DNA from: Hirudo medicinalis
Taxonomy: Eukaryota > Annelida > Clitellata > Hirudinida > Hirudinidae
Direction of reading: 5' to 3'
Length of the DNA stretch: 56,056 bases
Assembly: GCA_011800805.1 (NCBI GenBank)
Contig: MPNW01000422.1
Coordinates: forward strand, 57,655 to 113,710
Part shown: positions 34,647-48,500 of the stretch, in pieces
Layout of the letters: every line of letters begins with the position of its first letter
How positions within the stretch are numbered: position 1 is the first letter of the stretch
Notes under the pieces: model-generated
What the model was told of the DNA's origin: nothing
What the model saw: only the letters and a program-made list of their open reading frames with translations
Databases searched by the model: none
Translations under genes and position numbers: made by a program

Positions 34647-36716
34647 GATCAATCATTTCATCCGAATTTTTATGATCATTGGGAACATATACTCAATGCG
34701 ATAAGCCATTTATGAGGCGCTTATTCCCAGAACGGAAAGTTGAACACAGGAACGTCATTGTGTCGAAATCAGAAATGCAACTCTTTTTTTAAGCATTCGT
34801 GAACATAAACAAAACATGAACATTTCCCTGCTGAATGGAGGCTGATAACCAAGTCATCAATGATTACGTGACCTGTGAACTCATGACCTCTGCTCGCCAA
34901 AGTTTCATCACCGCCATCTCCATCGACACTGTCATCGTCATCATCATTTTCTCTCCAAAAACTTAATCACGAATGTTCGGAATGGATTGTTGTTCTTAAG
35001 TTGACTCCGTCCTTAAATTTAAAACAACAATTGAGAATTTGTTCATTTGTCGTCTGAATGGATTAGCAACGTAAATCACGATGCACAACTGTGTTTTGTT
35101 TTGTTGTATTTTTGATATGAAATCGATGAAACATACACGTGTTACAAGCTTTCATGTTCTGCAGTGTTAAAGTTAAGAAGTAATTTTCATAATTTTCTCT
35201 TCAGAATTTCATGGAGAGCAAATGCGACTAACCCTCTGCGCTGCTGCACGCGGTCACCACATGATTAATTGCTGATTAATTATTCCAGCAAATTACAATT
35301 AGTAAACATTAAAACTACAAACAAACCAAATTGGTTGAGTATTCAAAATAAACATTCAACTGCTAACAAGTCTCCGTTGTCTTTCAACAAATGATCGACT
35401 TGTTCTCGTTGGTTGTGACTCTCGGATAGCGAGGGTGACGTCACTACTCTCTTTGGCATTCCCTCAATTACGTCATCGCACACGTGACCGACACAACGTA
35501 AAACTTCCGAGCACTCACTTGCACCACCTCTGAGATTCAACTGACACTGAGATGTGATTGTGAAACTGAAAGTACGCAGGGGGATTTCCAAAATTAAAAG
35601 ACAACAACAAAATGCTGACGTCAGTTTCCGGGGAGAGACCTCAATGTGGAAGTTTTGTGAGGAACAATGAAACTCAGAGGAAGGAAGGAAGAAAAAGAAG
35701 TGATTGAATTGAAATAATCGATCAACCAATCAATCACTTCAAACATTTTCGATCATTAATTTCAGTTATTCAATTCGTATTGATGCCAATCAATCAGTTG
35801 TTTAAAAATTAATTTGTTGCGTAATAGTGATTACTTAAATATTTAATGATCATTCGGTGACATTCAAACATTCAATGAGCTCCAATGAATGTGACAAGAG
35901 AAGGTGAAAGCGATGAAAGATTGAGAGAATTGAACGATAGATTGAACAAGTGAAAGACAGCAGGACGATGATTGGTGGGATTGGGCTGCAGGATTGAAAA
36001 GGTCCAGGTGTGAAACCCCATTCCAAGGCCCCGCTAAGAAGGGTTCAAGTGAGAATAAAGATTGACAACGAGCGACAAGCCAGGATGTGTTACGCAAATT
36101 AAGCTATGGAGAGGAGTATGAAGGCAGTCGCTGTGAGGCTGTGCTGACGCGTCGTCGTCGTCGTCATCGTCGTCGTTAACGTCGTCGTAGTTACCAACAT
36201 CTCAAAAAATTGGTTTCGTTTAACAATTATTGAAACGTTCGATACTTTTAAAATTTCAGTCGAAATTAAATTCATCTTTGTACCAAAATAAGGTGATATT
36301 GATGACTGTGGTGATAATGATGATTGTGCTAGTGATGACTGATGATTATGATGATGGTGATGACTGTGATGATAATGATAATGGTGATAGTGATGAGTTA
36401 TGATAATGATGATGGTGAACGATTGAAGATTCATGCACAAAGCCAGCCATGACTTGTTTGTATTAAAAATATTTTTTGACCCACTTTTCCTCTTTATTAT
36501 TTTCGATACAATTTTAAAAAAATAAAATAACTGCAAAACATAGTCACATTTATGACACCATCATGTAGAAGTTCATCAACTTAATTTTCAATATAATAAT
36601 ATAATATAATAATATTATAATTGTATATTATAATATAGTTGTTACTTATATTAAATGTTTTATTTCTTTTATTATTAATATAAAAAATACACTGGCATTC
36701 ATAGAGCGTAAATGTA
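34647..36716. other. Intergenic, no gene recognised
   Basis: Minus-strand open frames at 35343-35729, 35864-36097 and 36099-36536 match no known domain. GAT/GTC-rich bits lie near 36150-36190 and 36300-36415. An AT palindrome-rich stretch lies at about 36585-36650. Confidence 0.4.
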
Positions 36717-36854
36717 GTTCATTTGTATAGCATCCTATTTGTTAACCATTTACCTAGCGCTCCTTCCCAAGGGCAGCGCGGGCCGGGTTTCGAACACGAC
36801 ACATTACGGTTGTTGCCGCCGTAAGCAGGAAAGTAATCCATTCGGCCTGCAAGC
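36717..36854 (-). mobile_element. SINE family A, copy 3
   Basis: Minus-strand copy with GCAGGCCGAATGG at its head, GTAATGTGTCGTGTTCG and GAAACCCGG (B box), GGAGCGCTAGG and ATGGTTAAC before the tail. More diverged than copies 1 and 2. Confidence 0.8.
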
Positions 36855-37575
36855 ACTGAATATGTGAATTAGGTGTTATACATGTATGTATATTACTTAT
36901 GCCACAACCATAACTTTGTTAACTTCTTTTATTATGTTTTAAAATATTTGTTATTGGAATTAAATGTAAATATAATATAAATATTGAAACATCAAAAAAC
37001 CATCTTCAGTTTAAACAATTTAAAAGTAGATTTTAAGTTCTTTTAAAAGATTTCAATGAGTTTCGTAAAATTTTCAGTTATTTCTGGACTATTTGTAAAG
37101 ATTAAGTCTGTTTAAATAAAAATCAACTTTTATTTCTTGAAGCAGTTTTTTTAATTTATCCATAAAAAAGTTTCCAATTTTTCACAAAATTAGAGAAAAA
37201 CCTATGAATGTATATTTCAAGTGAGAGAAAGAATAAAAATGAATGATGAATGATGTCATCCCAATACAAATATTTCGAAAAGTTTACATTGGAAAGTTTT
37301 GGAGTCCCAAAAAGAGCCATGAAGCGCCATCTATCGAAACTCTTCAACAACATCAATCAACAACATGCATGGATTTTTACGTGATTCGAGGAAGAACATA
37401 ACCTTGTTTTTATCAGGGAAATAAAAAATGGATTTGTGCTAATAATTGAAGAATTTATTGCAACACAAAGATTTCGTGGCAAGAAATAAGGAGATATAGA
37501 CAACTCACCGGTTGTAAACATGTTCCCATGTCTACAGTCAAGATATAAGGATTCATGCACGGATAGATGGCTGAT
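36855..37575. other. Intergenic, no gene recognised
   Basis: AT-rich sequence. Minus-strand open frames of 66-67 codons match nothing I recognise. Confidence 0.4.
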
Positions 37576-37697
37576 GCTCCTGCCTGGTCTAATGGTTAAG
37601 ACTTCCTCCTCTCACGATGGCAGCACGGATTCGAATCCCGTTGCTGGAGCACCATCCTAATCATCTAGCTATGCAACGGACGTTAATAAACAATTAT
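37576..37697 (+). mobile_element. tRNA-Glu-like SINE, copy 2
   Basis: Matches copy 1 (17086-17205) almost base for base in the tRNA-like part (TGGTCTAATGGTTAAGACTT, GGATTCGAATCCC) and in the tail (ACCATCCTAATCATCTAG, CAACGGACGTTAAT). Confidence 0.8.
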
Positions 37698-37710
37698 TTT
37701 GATAGATGGT

Positions 37711-37822
37711 TGGATGGACGGACGGACGGACGGACGGACGGACGGATGGACGGATGGACGGATGGACGGATGGACGGATGGACGGATGGACGGATGGACG
37801 GATGGATGGATGGATGGATGGT
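37711..37822 (+). repeat. (GGAC)n/(GGACGGAT)n/(GGAT)n microsatellite
   Basis: A pure GGAC block passes into alternating GGACGGAT units and ends as GGAT units, beginning about 14 bases after SINE copy 2. Confidence 0.95.
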
Positions 37823-38125
37823 AATGTTCCTTTCGTTTCGAGGACTCTGCAATTCTTCCACCTGAGAAGCACTTGGTATCCGTGCAAACACAGAAGACGA
37901 AAAATGAAATATGAAAGTGCGGTTATTGATGGAGGAGGTGACGTTTGGATCGATGCCTGAGAAGAAGAAGATACGTTTGGATGACGTAATATTAAAACAT
38001 AGTGAATGCTGATAACTATTGTTGCTGAGTTTATGTTTATTAATGTTTGCTTGTTTGTGTTTTACTCTTGGAACAACAACAGTTTCTAACTGTCATCGAA
38101 CTACATTTACAACAACAATAAGAAA

Positions 38126-38159
<34 letters not shown>

Positions 38160-39241
38160 TTAATAATAATTAATTATTATTATCAATGATAATTATGATT
38201 TATAAACAATATTTCTAAACAATATTATAATATTATTAATAATAATAATAGTAATAATAATAATATTTTATTTTAATGGGATAAGAAAAATACTCGGCTA
38301 AATCAAGTTGATCCCGGGTAGGGAGGGACCTGGATTCAACCAATGCCAGTTTTGAAAACCATAACAATATTAACTAATAATGCCATTAATTGCATTTGAA
38401 AATGAACAATGACAAGTACAATAATTAATTTCTTAAAATCACAAACAGTCTCAATGAAATGATTTGGATCTAAAAAGTATCCACCTAAATAGTTGAACGA
38501 GTATTCAGATGTTGTTGCTGATGTTGTTGTTGTTGTGGTTGTTGTTGTGGTTGTTGTTGTTGTTGTTGTTAGAGTTGCTTAAGTTTTCAATTCTCTGACT
38601 TTCAATGGAGTTTGAAGGCTGCCATTTTTGATGAATTTCATTTTCACAAATTTCTATATAAATGTTTTTTGTTTAAATAACTTTTAATCATCGTTAAAAC
38701 AAGATTATTGTTTATTTGTTAAATAATGCATGTTTTAGAAATTGTTTATCATATAATTGTAATAATATATTATTTTTTTGTTCTTTTTATTGTATCTTTC
38801 ATTAGTGGACATCATAAGAGAATAAGTGGATAAGACCACTGTTTAAGTAACAATAATATTTTATAATATTAATATTACACATTTTCACAATGAAAAACAA
38901 AAGAAATAAAAGCATTAATTTCAGTTGAAAATATTACAATGTTTTTATTGTTGTTATTATAGCCATGAAACGGAGTAGATCCTCAATAATCATGTCATAA
39001 CCTCAAGTATGCAACCACCATCGTCACAATTAAGCACTTAAACTAATTAATTGCACCGGATATTTGAATTAAATTTCCTCGTCAACTTTTTGCAAATAAA
39101 CGATTTCAAATATTTTAGAAAAGTTGCAACAAAATAACTTTTAAATGTAGAATCTTTACAAACTTGTGTATATGTTATTCACGGTATTCTATTCGTTGTG
39201 TGTTCAGAAATTGTGGAATAATATTATTTTATTGTCATTCG

Positions 39242-39277
<36 letters not shown>

Positions 39278-39449
39278 AATTGCTATTATTGTTATTGTTA
39301 TTATTAAACTTGTGGTTAATATTGTTTTTATTGTTATTAATAAAAATATTTTGTTATTGTAATTAAAAAGAGGTACTTAATAAATGATGAAGAGTAAATA
39401 TCTGACATTCGTCATGAAAATAACCTGATGTAACATTTCCAATCCACAG
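37823..39449. other. Region upstream of the first GPCR exon found
   Basis: AAT tracts lie at about 38126-38160 and 38230-38265, a GTT tract at about 38515-38572 and a TTA tract at about 39243-39275. The missing signal-peptide exon of the receptor gene should lie here or farther upstream. The hydrophobic open frame at 39166-39366 is largely a TTA microsatellite and is not a safe candidate. Confidence 0.4.
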
Positions 39450-39567
39450 ATGTCTGAAAAGAAAGTGAACCTTTCGAAAGATAATCAGACGTTTGTTGTG
39501 AATCAGAAGGAGCAGGAGTGCAATGGAATCATTGCCTCCGAGAAACTTTTAACTTACAACGACACAA
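39450..39567 (+). CDS. GPCR exon a (N-terminal ectodomain)
   Basis: Follows TTTCCAATCCACAG and ends at donor gtaaaa after one base of an Arg codon. Encodes NLSKDNQTFVVNQKEQECNG and SEKLLTYNDT. It supplies the first ectodomain cysteine, and its phase fits the next exon. The leading ATG is probably internal because no signal peptide is present. Confidence 0.75.
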
Positions 39568-42500
39568 GTAAAATTTTATTCAAATTTTAAGGTTCGGCGT
39601 AGAAGTGAATGAGTGTGAGGGATTTAAGCGCCTCTGAATTGCTATGCAAATGGCGCACTATAAATTAACTAATATTATTATGATGATGATTATTATTATT
39701 ATTATTATTTAATTGCGTTCAGTGGATAAGCTAACTCTTGACGAACTTTAGAAACTGCCATCCTACTCTAATAAACTTAACACCATAAATGACAAATAAT
39801 AATATTAACAACAACAACAACAACAACAATAAATAATAATAATAATCATTTTTATGAAATTGTTATATTGGAGTTTATGGTTGTATCTAAGCATTTAATA
39901 TTGCAATCAAACGATCAGAAAACAGCAAAACTATGTTGGTCCTAATTTGGAAACAATTTGCAGCAAAAATCATCAAATTCCTTTTCCTGATGCTTCCGTG
40001 CTTCAAGACAAAAGGTTTTAAAAATGACAATTTTCAGCTTCGAGCAAAAAATTGAACTTCAAAAATTACTTTTAGAAATAAATCCACAATTTATTCAATG
40101 AATTTGTCAGTTTATTTGATTCAATTGTTTTAAAAATGCAAAGAATTATAAGGTTTCGAATGCAAAACTGAATCTCTGTTAAGAAATAATTTGTAATACA
40201 ATAATATTACGAAGATATTACGTAGAATAATAAAAATAAAGAGATTTTTACCTCTTTCTAAAATAAAGAGATATTTACCTCTTTCTAATGCAATTAAATT
40301 ACGAAGTTGACGTAGAAGTGAAAATTCATTTCGAATTAAAAACATAAAAATATTCAGTTTCAATTCGAACAATTGTAAGGCCTTTATTCGTTTTGATATG
40401 AAAAATGCAATAAATAAGAAACAGACACGACTTTGTACTTGTTGTGGATTGTGTACTTGAATGCATGAAATTGAGGTCCCCTTGCTTTTCCTCTTCTCCA
40501 GTGTAATCAGTTGACATCTTTTTAGTCTTTCCTCGTAACTCGACTTTCATAATTCTTTTATCATCAAGTTTTTAATCCTGGTTGCCCTTCTTTGCACTCC
40601 TTCCAACACATCCTTCCCACATCCTTTTCAAATGTGGATTCCAAACCTGGACGCAATAGTCTAGAAACAGTCTCAGAATTACATCTTTATCTCTACTTAC
40701 TACTGTTCTCCATATCATTCCAAGTACTCTATTTGCTTTTTTTGCAATTTCCAGTTTTTTTGCAGTGTAGCTTTTCCATTTTTATGCATTATACCCCCAG
40801 ATCTCTTTCGCATGCATAATGGAGCATTTGTGAACATTGAAAAGCACCTGCCAATCTCTCCTGCCCATGTGAATAACCTATTAAGGTCTTCCTGAAGTAA
40901 ATTCAGGTCTTCTTTTCTGCAGACTCTCCTAGCTGCTTTGGTGTCGTCTGCAAACTTAGATATTTCATGCGATACTCCATCATCTAAATCATTTACATAC
41001 ACGCAGAACAACGCAGGATCCTTGTGGTCCTCGCTTAGCACAGGCTGCCATTCTGAGGAAATTCCTCCCTTTCGTCTCCTACCTTCCTACCTTCCTACCT
41101 TCCCACCTTCCCACCTTCCTACCTTCCTACCTTCCTACCTTCCTACCTTCCTACCTTCCTACCTTCCTACCTTCCTACCTTCCCACCTTCCCACCTTCCT
41201 ACCTTCCTACCTTCCTACCTTCCTACCTTTCTACCTTCCTACCTTCCTACCTTCCTATCTTCCAACCTTCCTACCTTCCTACCTTCCCACCTTCCTACCT
41301 TCCTACCTTTGTTTTTGATTTTCCGTGGAGAATTAAAAACTTGTTCCTTTTACTTCCATGAATTGTTCCACAGCATGTCGTTAATCCTTCTTATTTCAAT
41401 TGGAGACTCCATTCTCCTGAGACAACTGACGTTGTTCCTACTTAAAAAATAATAATAATAAAATAATAATAACAAAAATATTAATAATAAGATTGTTTTA
41501 AAAAGTAGCAAGATAATTTAATAATCTTGAAATTATTTTAATTTGTTATTTTGAATTTTTTTTTATTATTAAGAAATTACAATAATTTTGTTAAAGCATA
41601 AATTAGTTTATTTTTAACTTTAAAAGCCAAAAGATTTTATTTCATGAATTTCCACGAAATAATTTCGTTTTTAATCGAATTTCATTTTAATGTTCATTTA
41701 GAATCGTTGGAAATGTAAAAGTTGAAATTAGATATCAAATAGTAAGACTTGATTAAACATATAATTAACAAATATTTCTGGCGGCCCTGATACAGACCAC
41801 CCACTTGTTGCTTCCTCCATTTTGGTTGACTTTATTTTTCTGTGAAGCTGCTTCTTGCATTCACTTGTCTTCCTTGGAAGGTCTGCAATTAGGAATACAT
41901 CCCTGGAGAGTTCACTCTCTCTTAATTTGTTGCTTGTCCAAAATCATGTTTTTTTTATAGTTAAGTTATAATAATAATAATTATTATTATTACATAAATA
42001 TAAGACATGGATTAATAAGGTACACCATATAAATTATTGTAATCGTCATCAGGATGTCCAACAGTGTGGGACAAAGTAGCATGCTGGCCTTCCACTCCAG
42101 CAGGTCAAACAGCCCACCAGAAATGTCCTGATTACATCGACAACTTCCTGTATAACGGTGAATATTTTCTTATCTTTGGTTTATCAATATTTGAGACTTT
42201 TAAAGCAATTTTATGTTTTTATGGATGTGTGGTTAAATGATATAGTTGATTGATGTAGATTAAAAATGCTGTAGTTTCTGATAAATTGATGATATATGAA
42301 TTGTTTTCCTACATTTTACTTATATCAAAATTTAAACAAAACCCACAAATGGATTCAAAATGGTTTAAAGCAACATCAATTTTGTCAGAAAATAAATAAA
42401 AGACATTTTTACAGATTTGAATGCTTATTTTCTAAGCTAATAAAAATGTATGAATAAAATTTCAAAGTGTCCAAGATCGGTGATTGAATGATATTTGGCT

Positions 42501-45500
42501 GAGTAGTTGAATCACCTGCATAAGCAATCCCTTCATGTTTCGGTCATGCACCTGTATCTTGAGCTCCGATAATGATGTCGCAGGTCTTCCAAAAACCCAT
42601 CAACCTCCGCTTCAGTGTGAAATGTCATGTTTCCATTCACATTTATTATTTATTACGAACAGCAAATGCCACGAAGCATTGCAACCAGGATGGAACATGG
42701 TTTGTTCATCCGATTCTGAAAATACGATGGACCAACTACACCAACTGCGTCAACAAACCAAGCGACAGGGACACTCCATTTTCGGTTTGCCAATTAAAGC
42801 AACATTAATTTTAAAATGAATATTATTAAATGTAAAAATGGGAGTCGACATTTCAAGTGCCTTGTAAATCTGAATTGGATGTGAAGGTACTGCCATTGCC
42901 AGGCCATTTATATAGAGCGCCTACCCAAGGTTTGCGAATATGACATTTAACGACTTGGAGCATTTTACCAGAATGCATCCAATGCATTGCATGTCATGCT
43001 AATATTTTATTACCATTTTGTTGACAAACATTAATGTCAATAATATTATGAATTAATAATATTACATTGATTTAAAATATTAATAATTTAATTATTTAAT
43101 TTCAGTCAGTGTGCTCAACAAATATTATTTAAACGAAGTTTTATTATTATATAGTAATATTTTATGTTTTATTATTTTATATTATATTATTATCTTAGGG
43201 CATAATTATAAACTGAGAACTATTATTGTTATTATTATCGTCATTATTATTATTATTATTATTATTATTAACAAGAACATGTTATTATTAAAAAAGAACA
43301 AGTACATTTTAAATTGAAGACAATAAAGTTGCGATTAATGAATGATTTTAATAATTTATCAACAAAATATTCTTTCAACTCAATGTCACTAATTCACATT
43401 CGGTCGATTCGGTTTAAGCATCTTTAAATACCCTCGTTAGTTAACTAATAATCTATTATAATAATAATAAAATATATTATAATAATAATAATATAGATAA
43501 TTTTATTACCTATTATTACCTAATAATACATTTTTTTCTGATCGATAATGGCAACTGAAAATGTTCGAGTTTAGCTTCCTCTCAGATCTCTCAATCTTCA
43601 TTGGAAGTCCATTTTTGAAAGATGCCACCTGCTCAGCAATTCAAATATTTGAACTTTACTTTTGCAAAATTATTGTTCTTAGTTTTTCACAATTTTCAGT
43701 AATCGGCGTTACTTTGCAGCTAATAATAAATAAATAAATAAATAAATAAATAAATATATATAAAATAAATATTTTATAAAGATGATTGATATTAAATTAT
43801 TTGTTTTAATAAAGGTTTAAGATTACATTTCAAGTAAACTACTCAACATTGAAATAAAAACGGCCAAATTGCAGATGAAATGAGAAAAACACACAAACGC
43901 AAATATTAGTTTCCGACATTCAAGAACTCAAAATCAAATTTTAAAACCCGTCCAAATAGTGAATCTGCTCAACCGTGGAAGACTTTGCCTCAACTTTGCA
44001 CCGAGAAATTGGAAACTCAAAAGAAACAAATCCGAGTCGAAAAGAAATATTTTTTTGTTGAATTTTTTTTTTTGGACACGAAATAGAAAAATATTTCCAG
44101 GAGGAATTGAATAAGTTTTTATTTCCCTGACCAGAAACGTTCTGCTTATTTCCATGAATAATTGATCTCTTGAGATGCATTCCTTCGGACAAATAACAAC
44201 AATAATTAATATTATTTTATTTGTAAAGAATCATTTTTATCATTCACAAGTACTGGACCATGAAACCATGTCGAGTTATAATAACAACAACAACAACAGC
44301 AACAACAACAATGATAATAAATAAAATGATAAATTGACAAACCTGTTTCAATAACCATATTAACTTATGCTCCAGTAAGTGTCGTGTTATTGCGTACTTT
44401 ATTCACAGGAATATTGACATATCATCTGATATTTTGCAGAGATTAGCCGGTCATGCGTAACGTGGACAGATTATAGAACATGCATTGGTACTGAATAATG
44501 TACTTTTAGATGTGTACTGATTAAGTCATAAAGATAGGAACACTTTTAAAGATTCTTTCTCATGGCCTACTTACTTTGACGACTGGCAGTGTAATTGTCA
44601 CTGTCTGATCTCATTTGGGACAACGAAATACGTAATTATGTGAAGTAAAAAGATAATTATTCTGCTGCTGCTGTTTGATCTCAGTGGCATTTGTAGAATG
44701 CTCAACATTTACTTATTATTTCTATTGTCGTCGTCGTCGTTCTAATAATACTTGATTAATTATTCAATTTATTTGTAAGTTCTACAAATCAAAAGGTCAA
44801 GGGTATTTAACAAAAGTATAATAATAATAATAGGTATTATTTCAACATTTAAATATAATTAAATATATAATTACTAAATAACAATTACAATTATAATTTT
44901 ATAATACATAATATAAAGTAATACTTGAATGTAGATGTTACGCTCTGTAAATTATAATATAAACATGCTGTAATCAATAAATATGTTATTTTGTATAAAC
45001 AGATTTATTATTACTATTGTTATTATTATTATTATTATTAATATTATTATTATTATTATTGTTGTTGTTGTTGCTGCTGTTTCTAGCTGTTTACATTCAT
45101 CTTTGTAATCTTTTGATTTATCGGCTTTTGGCGCCCACTTACTTCTCGTCTGCAACTTCCGTTGTTAATAATAGAAAATCTTTGCTCACTTTTTTGTGAT
45201 GCCCTTTTTTATTGCTCCTGTCCTCCGTGCCATCGATGTCATTCGTATAAATATATCCGCTCTGTTGATGACGATGACCAAAACGTGATGATGAAAANNN
45301 NNNNNNNNNNNNNNNNNNNNNNNNNNNNNNNNNNNNNNNNNNNNNNNNNNNNNNNNNNNNNNNNNNNNNNNNNNNNNNNNNNNNNNNNNNNNNNNNNNNN
45401 NNNNNNNNNNNNNNNNNNNNNNNNNNNNNNNNNNNNNNNNNNNNNAATGATGAAACCATAGATTCTTGTTTGAACGAAAAATTATGGCACATCAATAAAC

Positions 45501-48500
45501 ACGCAACGAAATCAGGTCCTGATTGCAAATGCACGATCTCGTATCCATACAAACTCACAAACTCACAAAATCACGAACAAACGACAATCAATCAATCTCC
45601 CATGCTTTGCATAAATCCTCCTCCCTCCAAATATTCATTCAAATTTTTGTTTTCAAATGTTTTTAAGTCGTCTTTAATTCTCGAGTTGAAGAGTTGAACA
45701 AGACAAACAATTCTCATTTGTAAAAATTCTTATTTTGTAAAAATTCTTATTTCTAAATTGAACTCTGCCAGCGTGGGAGGACAGTGGCAGAAGATTTGCA
45801 TTTGGTGATTTCTAACATTTCTAAATTACTGCTTGCCATGTGAACTTAACAGTCGGAAATTATATCTTTGTTGGGTAAAATAATCAGATAGTGTGTTACT
45901 AACTTTCACATTTTCGAATGATCGCCATTGCTCTATTTAAGTGATAAAATCAATTATTTTATTAAGTGAAAATGAATGACCGATAATTATTATGATGAAT
46001 TATTTATTTTCTCATATTAATTATTTAATTACAGCGCTATAAAAAGCTTTTAAAATGTTATAATTAATCACAGTTTAATTATAATCAATTTTATCTCTCC
46101 CAGCAGCACCACATTCACAACCTGAGGTACATTTCTCTGGTTGGTTACAGTTTATCTCTGGTGGCTCTCATTGCAGCCATATTTATTATGATAAGGTTCA
46201 AGTAAGTATTGTTCAAATTATGATTGTCAGTTATAATTATGTGTGACCTCCATGCTTGGTAACGCTATTATCGCCCGAATAATTATGTTGATGATAATGA
46301 TGAAATAACATTTAGTCGCTTGTGAATATGTAGTAGCCAATTGTTACTGGTGCATTACTAATCATTTGTTGTGTGACCATTGATTGCTGACAAGAAAGGA
46401 GTTCAGGCTTTGTTCAAATACATTAATAACAATTATTATTTCAATATCTAATTGCAAATTAATTCAATCACATTAACACACACATGCACACACACACACA
46501 CACACACACAAACATTCATATACAACATCCCGGCCAGAGAGCAAACATCGCATCGCATAAAGCACAAGTTTGAACTTGAAGGAAACTACGATGTGCCAGG
46601 AACACACTGCACTTGAACCTGTTTGCCTCCTTTGTTTGGAGAGCTGTCGTATCCCTTTCCAAGTCCTTCCTCCTCGAGGACGGAACTCCTCTCATGGAAA
46701 GTGTCGTCTTCGCATCGTTGATGACTGACGACTCGGTGAGTGGGATGATGACTTCTCGCATGTGATGTCAGACATCTTCTTCGACATCTGTTAAGGTCAT
46801 TTCTTACAGTGCACTCATTCATCCACTGTGTCTCACTCACTTACTCATTGTGATGATACTGATGATTACGATAATGATAGCATAATCTACTGAAATAAAT
46901 CATTTAATTTTACTATTGACGGGAATAAATAAACCTGAAATTAAAAAAATAGTTCCATTTAATCATTTTTTGAGAAGGAAATATTTAAACATGGTTTCTG
47001 AGTCAATTTTCGTTTTGTTTAAAAAAGAGGAAGATGCTGAAAATACACTGAATGGATGGATGGGCTTTGAATCCAAAACAAACCACAAAGAATCAATCAT
47101 TTCGTCCGTGCATGATTATTTGCTCAAACAATTTCCGTCACAAAATCTCATTCTTACATCCATTTTCCATTAAAGATCATCTTGTTTTTATTTAATTTCA
47201 TTTTCATTGTTATTTTATATTATTTTGCATCACTTTACATTATTTTATGTTATTTAATATTATATTTTATAATTTAATATCATTTTATCATTTTATTTCA
47301 TTTCCTCAGGTTTTAATTTTTTTTTGAATTGAGCCTCCCAAAGAACTTTTAGCAGATCGATCATTAGAAAGATGACAACATTAGTACTTATTAGTATTTT
47401 TTACGCTCAGAGGATCCTCACGAGATTTAATTCTAAAATTTCGTTTCTAGAGTCCACTATTTGATCCTGGAATGTTATAAAATATTTTAAAACACATTAA
47501 CAAATAAATCTTTAAAGAAACCCAATCGTAGGGTTTAGAATTTGAACGAGGATCATCTCATAAAGTACTCTTTGTAATCTGCTTGTCCATCCAAACATTT
47601 GTCTGAATGTATTCCATACTTAAGTTTCCATTGGAATCACTCTCCATTTAAGTTTGATTGTCGAATGACAAAAGAGGAAATGTTTTCGTCAGTCGATTGC
47701 AAAGACCACATTTTCGGGTTCAAACGAGTAAAGAAACAAGAAGGGCACGATTTAAGCGCAGGAAATATGAAGGAGGAAGCTCACTCCACTCACAAATGCA
47801 AAAATCAAAATGATTTGAAAATTGTTTTCTTAACCCTTGATTATTCTAGCACTCTTCAGTTCTTTAGTAACTCATCAGCTTACGATGATATCTCCATAAC
47901 AATGTGATTCAATTTATCGCAATTCATCTGCCAATCATGTGTCAGTATCATGCACAAATTCAGACTCTTCCAAAGTTTTCTTTCACTCAAAAACTAACAT
48001 AAAACATGACGTGTGCAAAGACGAATCATAAAACCAGCAACGCAGTCGGCAGGGTTCGAACCTGCGCGGGCAGAGCCCAACAGATTTCAAGTCTGTCGCC
48101 TTAACCACTCGGCCACGACTGCTCCCGGCGGGTCGGCATTATTCGATTCACCTGCTTCATCGAGGTTGTAAACAACTGGTGTTTTAAACTCGTCTGTGTT
48201 AGCGCAACAGTGTGCATGAACATGAATCAGATCATCACGTGCATAACTACGATCAAGTCGTCACAAGTCATTATGAAAAACATGAGTCACAAGTCATTAC
48301 GAAAGACATGAGTCACAAGTCATTACGAAATCATCGTCATGAAGTCATTAATGGACACCAAAATCCTCTTGGTCAGATCGCAGAAAAGTACACGAAGAAT
48401 TAGATAAAAGTATTTAAGCAACTCACCACTGAATTACAATTAACTTGTTGTGAGGGATGAGCAGAAATAAATGATTAGACCACGAGAAGGGTGCCGTAAT

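Noticed and set aside
39166..39366. Hydrophobic Leu-rich frame as the receptor signal-peptide exon
   Set aside because: Most of it is a TTA/TTG microsatellite and no phase-0 donor follows the hydrophobic start.
47599..47907. Nested gene in the receptor intron
   Set aside because: The 102-codon frame matches no domain, and AT-rich introns of this size give such frames by chance.
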